In this document: positions 7,182 to 9,076 of the stretch, piece after piece
Numbering within the stretch: the first letter of the stretch is position 1
Layout of the letters: each line of letters begins with the position of its first letter
NCBI GenBank assembly: GCA_001483205.1
Contig: JPPB01000302.1
Coordinates: 1-9,076, forward strand
DNA from: an alpha proteobacterium 3107
GTDB lineage: Bacteria; Pseudomonadota; Alphaproteobacteria; Rhodobacterales; Rhodobacteraceae
Direction of reading: 5' to 3'
Length of the DNA stretch: 9,076 nucleotides
The notes under the pieces: generated by a model
Seen by the model: only the letters and a program-made list of their open reading frames with translations
Databases searched by the model: none
Told to the model about the DNA's origin: nothing
Program-made: the position numbers and the translations under genes

Positions 7182-7283
7182 ATGTTCGACAGTCTAAAGA
7201 TATTTGCCTATGCTCAATTTCAAGCTCGGGTGGAAGAACCGCTAGCAGTGGAAACGGAAAATGAGAGGGCGCTTCTTGCTTGA
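7182..7283 (+). CDS. Possible small ORF or displaced 5' part of the next gene
   Basis: A 33-codon frame from the ATG at 7182 to TGA at 7281-7283, reading MFDSLKIFAYAQFQARVEEP and ending VETENERALLA. It has no good ribosome site. Its composition (AT-richer, amphipathic) resembles the following gene, which it overlaps by 23 bases in the +1 frame. It could be a tiny separate gene, the original N-terminus of the next protein separated by a frameshift, or chance. Confidence 0.25.
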   Translation: MFDSLKIFAYAQFQARVEEPLAVETENERALLA

Positions 7284-7578
7284 AAATCTTGCGGGATATT
7301 TGGGATATAAGAGGCCGAAAGCTGTAACTTCAACTGACGTTTCGGTAACGCAGGCGAAGTTGACTTTGATTGATCGCATTATGCATCGTATCGCTTTCAG
7401 CAAGCCCAAAAGCAAACTGAAACTAAACAAAAAAATCTCTGTTATTCGGATAGATGATGAGAAATACCTTTGCTCTCTCAAGTTCAGCTACGCAGGAAAT
7501 ACTCAATTTCACCCGCTAACACGCGATGAAGTGCAAAATCTTATCTCTGTACTTTCGGAATTGGAAAGCGAGAAATGA
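7261..7578 (+). CDS. Small protein of unknown function
   Basis: I do not recognise this 105-residue protein. It is basic in its first two thirds (many Lys/Arg between residues 40 and 60). It then has a probable beta-strand pair (KISVIRIDDEKYL, then SLKFSYAG) and ends in a likely helix (TRDEVQNLISVLSELESEK). There is no signal peptide or membrane span and a single cysteine (C71). The ATG at 7261 follows GGAAACGGAAA, an indifferent ribosome site. Base composition is much richer in A and T than recA or dusA on either side. The + strand frame is preferred over the opposite-strand frame at 7242-7481 because it is longer and gives an ordinary soluble-protein composition. It lies between dusA and recA, both on the other strand, so it must have its own promoter; none is obvious. 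Real gene probable, not certain. Confidence 0.5.
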   Translation: MRGRFLLENLAGYLGYKRPKAVTSTDVSVTQAKLTLIDRIMHRIAFSKPKSKLKLNKKISVIRIDDEKYLCSLKFSYAGNTQFHPLTRDEVQNLISVLSELESEK

Positions 7579-7589
7579 TTGATACAAAG

Positions 7590-7605
7590 CGGCCCGTCAG
7601 GGCCG
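7590..7605. terminator. Hairpin between the small unknown gene and recA
   Basis: CGGCCC (7590-7595) pairs perfectly with GGGCCG (7600-7605) around a 4-base loop, 11 bases after the stop of the + strand small gene and about 125 bases past the recA stop on the other strand. Read on the - strand it is followed by CTTTG, a very poor T run. It sits between convergent genes, which suits a 3'-end signal, but the sequence evidence is weak. The rest of 7606-7728 holds nothing I can name. Confidence 0.3.
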
Positions 7606-7728
7606 GACAAAAGCGTCAGGCCGGGCATTCAAAAGCCGGACTGCGAGTAAAGGTGACGACCGGCTCCACCCGGTTGATCTGCCTGACAAGGAAAGCACCG
7701 TCTTCAAAGCGGGAGCCGATTCCGCCTC

Positions 7729-8805
7729 TCAGGCCTCTGCCGCCACGTCGCCCGCACTATTGTCCGGGGGCATGTCAAAATCAAGCCCGTGGGCGGCACG
7801 AATCTTGTCCTCAACCTCCAGCGCCACGCCCGGATTGTCCTTCATAAACGCCTTGGCGTTTTCCCGCCCCTGACCGATGCGCCGGTCGCCGTAAGAAAAC
7901 CATGCCCCCGATTTCTCGACAATTCCGGCCTTGACGCCGAGATCCAGCAGCTCCCCGGTTTTCGAGATACCCTCACCATACATGATGTCAAACTCGACCT
8001 GCTTGAAGGGCGGCGCAACCTTGTTCTTGACCACCTTGACCCGGGTCGCGTTGCCGATGATTTCATCACGATCCTTGACCTGTCCGATCCGGCGGATGTC
8101 CAGCCGGACAGAAGAATAGAATTTCAGCGCATTTCCGCCGGTGGTAGTTTCGGGGCTGCCGAACATCACCCCGATTTTCATGCGAATCTGGTTGATGAAG
8201 ATCACCATGCAATTCGACCGCGCAATCGAGCCGGTCAGCTTGCGCATCGCCTGGCTCATCAGGCGGGCCTGCACCCCGACATTGCTGTCGCCCATATCGC
8301 CTTCGAGTTCCGATTTCGGCGTCAGGGCCGCCACCGAATCGACGACGATCATGTTAACGGCACCGGAGCGGACCAGCGTGTCGGTGATTTCCAGCGCCTG
8401 CTCGCCGGTATCGGGCTGGCTGATCAGCAGGTCATCCAGATTGACCCCCAGCTTCTTGGCATATTGCGGGTCAAGCGCATGTTCCGCATCGACAAAGGCG
8501 CATGTGCCGCCCTTTTTCTGTTCCTCGGCAACGCAATGCAGTGTCAGCGTCGTCTTGCCGGAGCTTTCCGGCCCGTAAATCTCGACAATCCGGCCCTTGG
8601 GCAGGCCGCCGATCCCCAGCGCGATGTCCAGCCCCAGAGATCCGGTCGATGTGGCCTCGATCTCCTGAATCGGGTTGTCGCCGCCGAGCTTCATTATCGA
8701 TCCCTTGCCGAACTGACGTTCGATCTGCGCCAGCGCCGAATCGAGGGCTTTCTGCTTGTCCGCTTGCTTTTTGCTGTCCATCTTCAGAAGGTCTGCTGCT
8801 GCCAT
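7729..8805 (-). CDS. recA: Recombinase RecA
   Basis: The 358-residue ATP-dependent DNA strand-exchange protein and SOS co-protease. Domains in order: a helical N-terminal oligomerisation region including [18 protein letters not shown]; Walker A GPESSGKT at 78-85; catalytic E108 in VDAEHALDP; Walker [11 protein letters not shown] with D156; DNA-binding loop L1 around 168-190 ([20 protein letters not shown]); loop L2 around 209-229 ([14 protein letters not shown]); and the C-terminal domain ending in an acidic tail. All signature residues are present and the length is normal. The ATG at 8805 has AAGG about 10 bases upstream. A promoter and LexA operator lie upstream at 8875-8925, so it should be induced by DNA damage. 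No recX follows in this window; the next frame downstream is on the opposite strand. Call certain. Confidence 0.98.
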   Translation of the reverse strand: MAAADLLKMDSKKQADKQKALDSALAQIERQFGKGSIMKLGGDNPIQEIEATSTGSLGLDIALGIGGLPKGRIVEIYGPESSGKTTLTLHCVAEEQKKGGTCAFVDAEHALDPQYAKKLGVNLDDLLISQPDTGEQALEITDTLVRSGAVNMIVVDSVAALTPKSELEGDMGDSNVGVQARLMSQAMRKLTGSIARSNCMVIFINQIRMKIGVMFGSPETTTGGNALKFYSSVRLDIRRIGQVKDRDEIIGNATRVKVVKNKVAPPFKQVEFDIMYGEGISKTGELLDLGVKAGIVEKSGAWFSYGDRRIGQGRENAKAFMKDNPGVALEVEDKIRAAHGLDFDMPPDNSAGDVAAEA

Positions 8806-8872
8806 GGCTTCAAATCCTTATTCCACACCCGTGAGCGGGTGGCAATCCTGCCAACTGGCAGTCCTGCCGCCC

Positions 8873-8920
8873 ATGTTCTCTTCTTGTTCCAAACCGGTTA
8901 TGGGGGTAAAAAGAGAACAT
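8873..8920. repeat. 10-base inverted repeat around the recA core promoter
   Basis: ATGTTCTCTT (8873-8882) and AAGAGAACAT (8911-8920) are perfect inverted copies separated by 28 bases. The left arm contains the first half of the SOS box; the right arm lies in the spacer next to the -35 box and holds a third LexA-type half-site in inverted orientation. The arms therefore flank the -10 box and predicted start. Confidence 0.7.
8875..8889. promoter_or_regulatory. LexA operator (SOS box) of recA
   Basis: The sequence is GTTC, seven bases, GTTC (on the recA strand GAAC-N7-GAAC). This is an exact match to the direct-repeat LexA site known from alphaproteobacteria such as Rhodobacter and Rhizobium. 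It begins 7 bases downstream of the -10 box and covers the predicted transcription start, so bound LexA would block initiation. Confidence 0.88.
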
Positions 8921-8925
8921 TTCAA
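8897..8925 (-). promoter_or_regulatory. recA promoter
   Basis: On the - strand, -35 TTGAAA (8925-8920, five of six) and -10 CATAAC (8902-8897, four of six) are separated by exactly 17 bases. The predicted start near 8890 leaves a leader of about 85 bases. The tight fit with the LexA operator immediately downstream supports the assignment. Confidence 0.65.
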
Positions 8926-9028
8926 CCGTGTTTTCACCCCGACTGTCGGGTATTTTCCTTAACAGATCGTTTACGCGGCAGGGAAAATTCCCGTAAAACG
9001 CGAAAAACCGGGTTCAGTGCCCTGATTT

Positions 9029-9061
9029 TTGACAAAAGGCCCCTGTATAAAGGCGTATAGT
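9029..9061 (+). promoter_or_regulatory. Possible promoter of a divergent gene beyond the right edge
   Basis: A perfect -35 consensus TTGACA lies at 9029-9034. Two -10-like boxes follow: TATAAA at 9046-9051 (spacer 11, too short) and TATAGT at 9056-9061 (spacer 21, too long). Neither spacing is standard, so this is a candidate only. The remaining part of 8926-9028 holds no gene that I can support. Confidence 0.3.
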
Positions 9062-9076
9062 GGCCAATCTGTCCCG

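Noticed and set aside
7242..7481. A 79-codon - strand frame with a hydrophobic stretch (EIFLFSFSLLLGLLKAI)
   Set aside because: It lies opposite the better-supported 105-residue + strand gene, and its hydrophobic segment is the antisense of a Lys-rich stretch (AAA/AAG read as TTT/CTT).
7789..9060. A 423-codon + strand frame antisense to recA
   Set aside because: It is the mirror of the recA coding strand. The opposite strand encodes RecA with every signature motif, and the long frame follows from the GC-rich third positions of recA.

Overview
The window looks like a GC-rich alphaproteobacterial chromosome, most likely a Rhodobacterales (Rhodobacter/Roseobacter-type) genome. This rests on the RecA and Dxs sequence style, the direct-repeat SOS box upstream of recA (GTTC-N7-GTTC, the alphaproteobacterial LexA type), and the GC-rich wobble positions in most genes. 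Species cannot be named from the sequence alone.

Layout, left to right. Positions 1-314 hold the 3' end of dxs (isoprenoid precursor synthesis), followed by a hairpin terminator. Positions 511-1899 hold lpdA (dihydrolipoyl dehydrogenase), also on the + strand. The next block is on the - strand: tgt (queuosine tRNA modification, 2045-3175), a roughly 300-base intergenic stretch filled with repeats, then an operon in which a TauE/SafE-type membrane transporter (4271-5089) is followed, with a 4-base overlap, by a probable Fe(II)/2-oxoglutarate (phytanoyl-CoA dioxygenase-like) oxygenase (3483-4274). Further right on the - strand are an unrecognised exported protein with its own promoter (5207-5926) and dusA (tRNA dihydrouridine synthase, 6015 to about 7094). 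A small AT-richer + strand gene of unknown function (7261-7578) follows, then recA (7729-8805, - strand) with a readable promoter and LexA operator. The right edge (8806-9076) is the recA upstream region and probably the promoter region of a divergent gene beyond the window.

Most genes are conserved housekeeping functions that do not form one pathway: isoprenoid synthesis, 2-oxoacid dehydrogenase or glycine cleavage chemistry, two separate tRNA modifications, and recombination/SOS repair. The accessory content is small: the transporter-oxygenase pair, and two AT-richer unknown genes on either side of dusA.

The least explained signal is non-coding. A GC-rich repeat family occurs as copies on both sides of tgt in opposite orientation. 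Next to it lies a 77-base element at 3367-3443 whose inverted repeats nest into a three-way-junction fold. No CRISPR array, transposase, tRNA, rRNA or recognisable defence system was seen.
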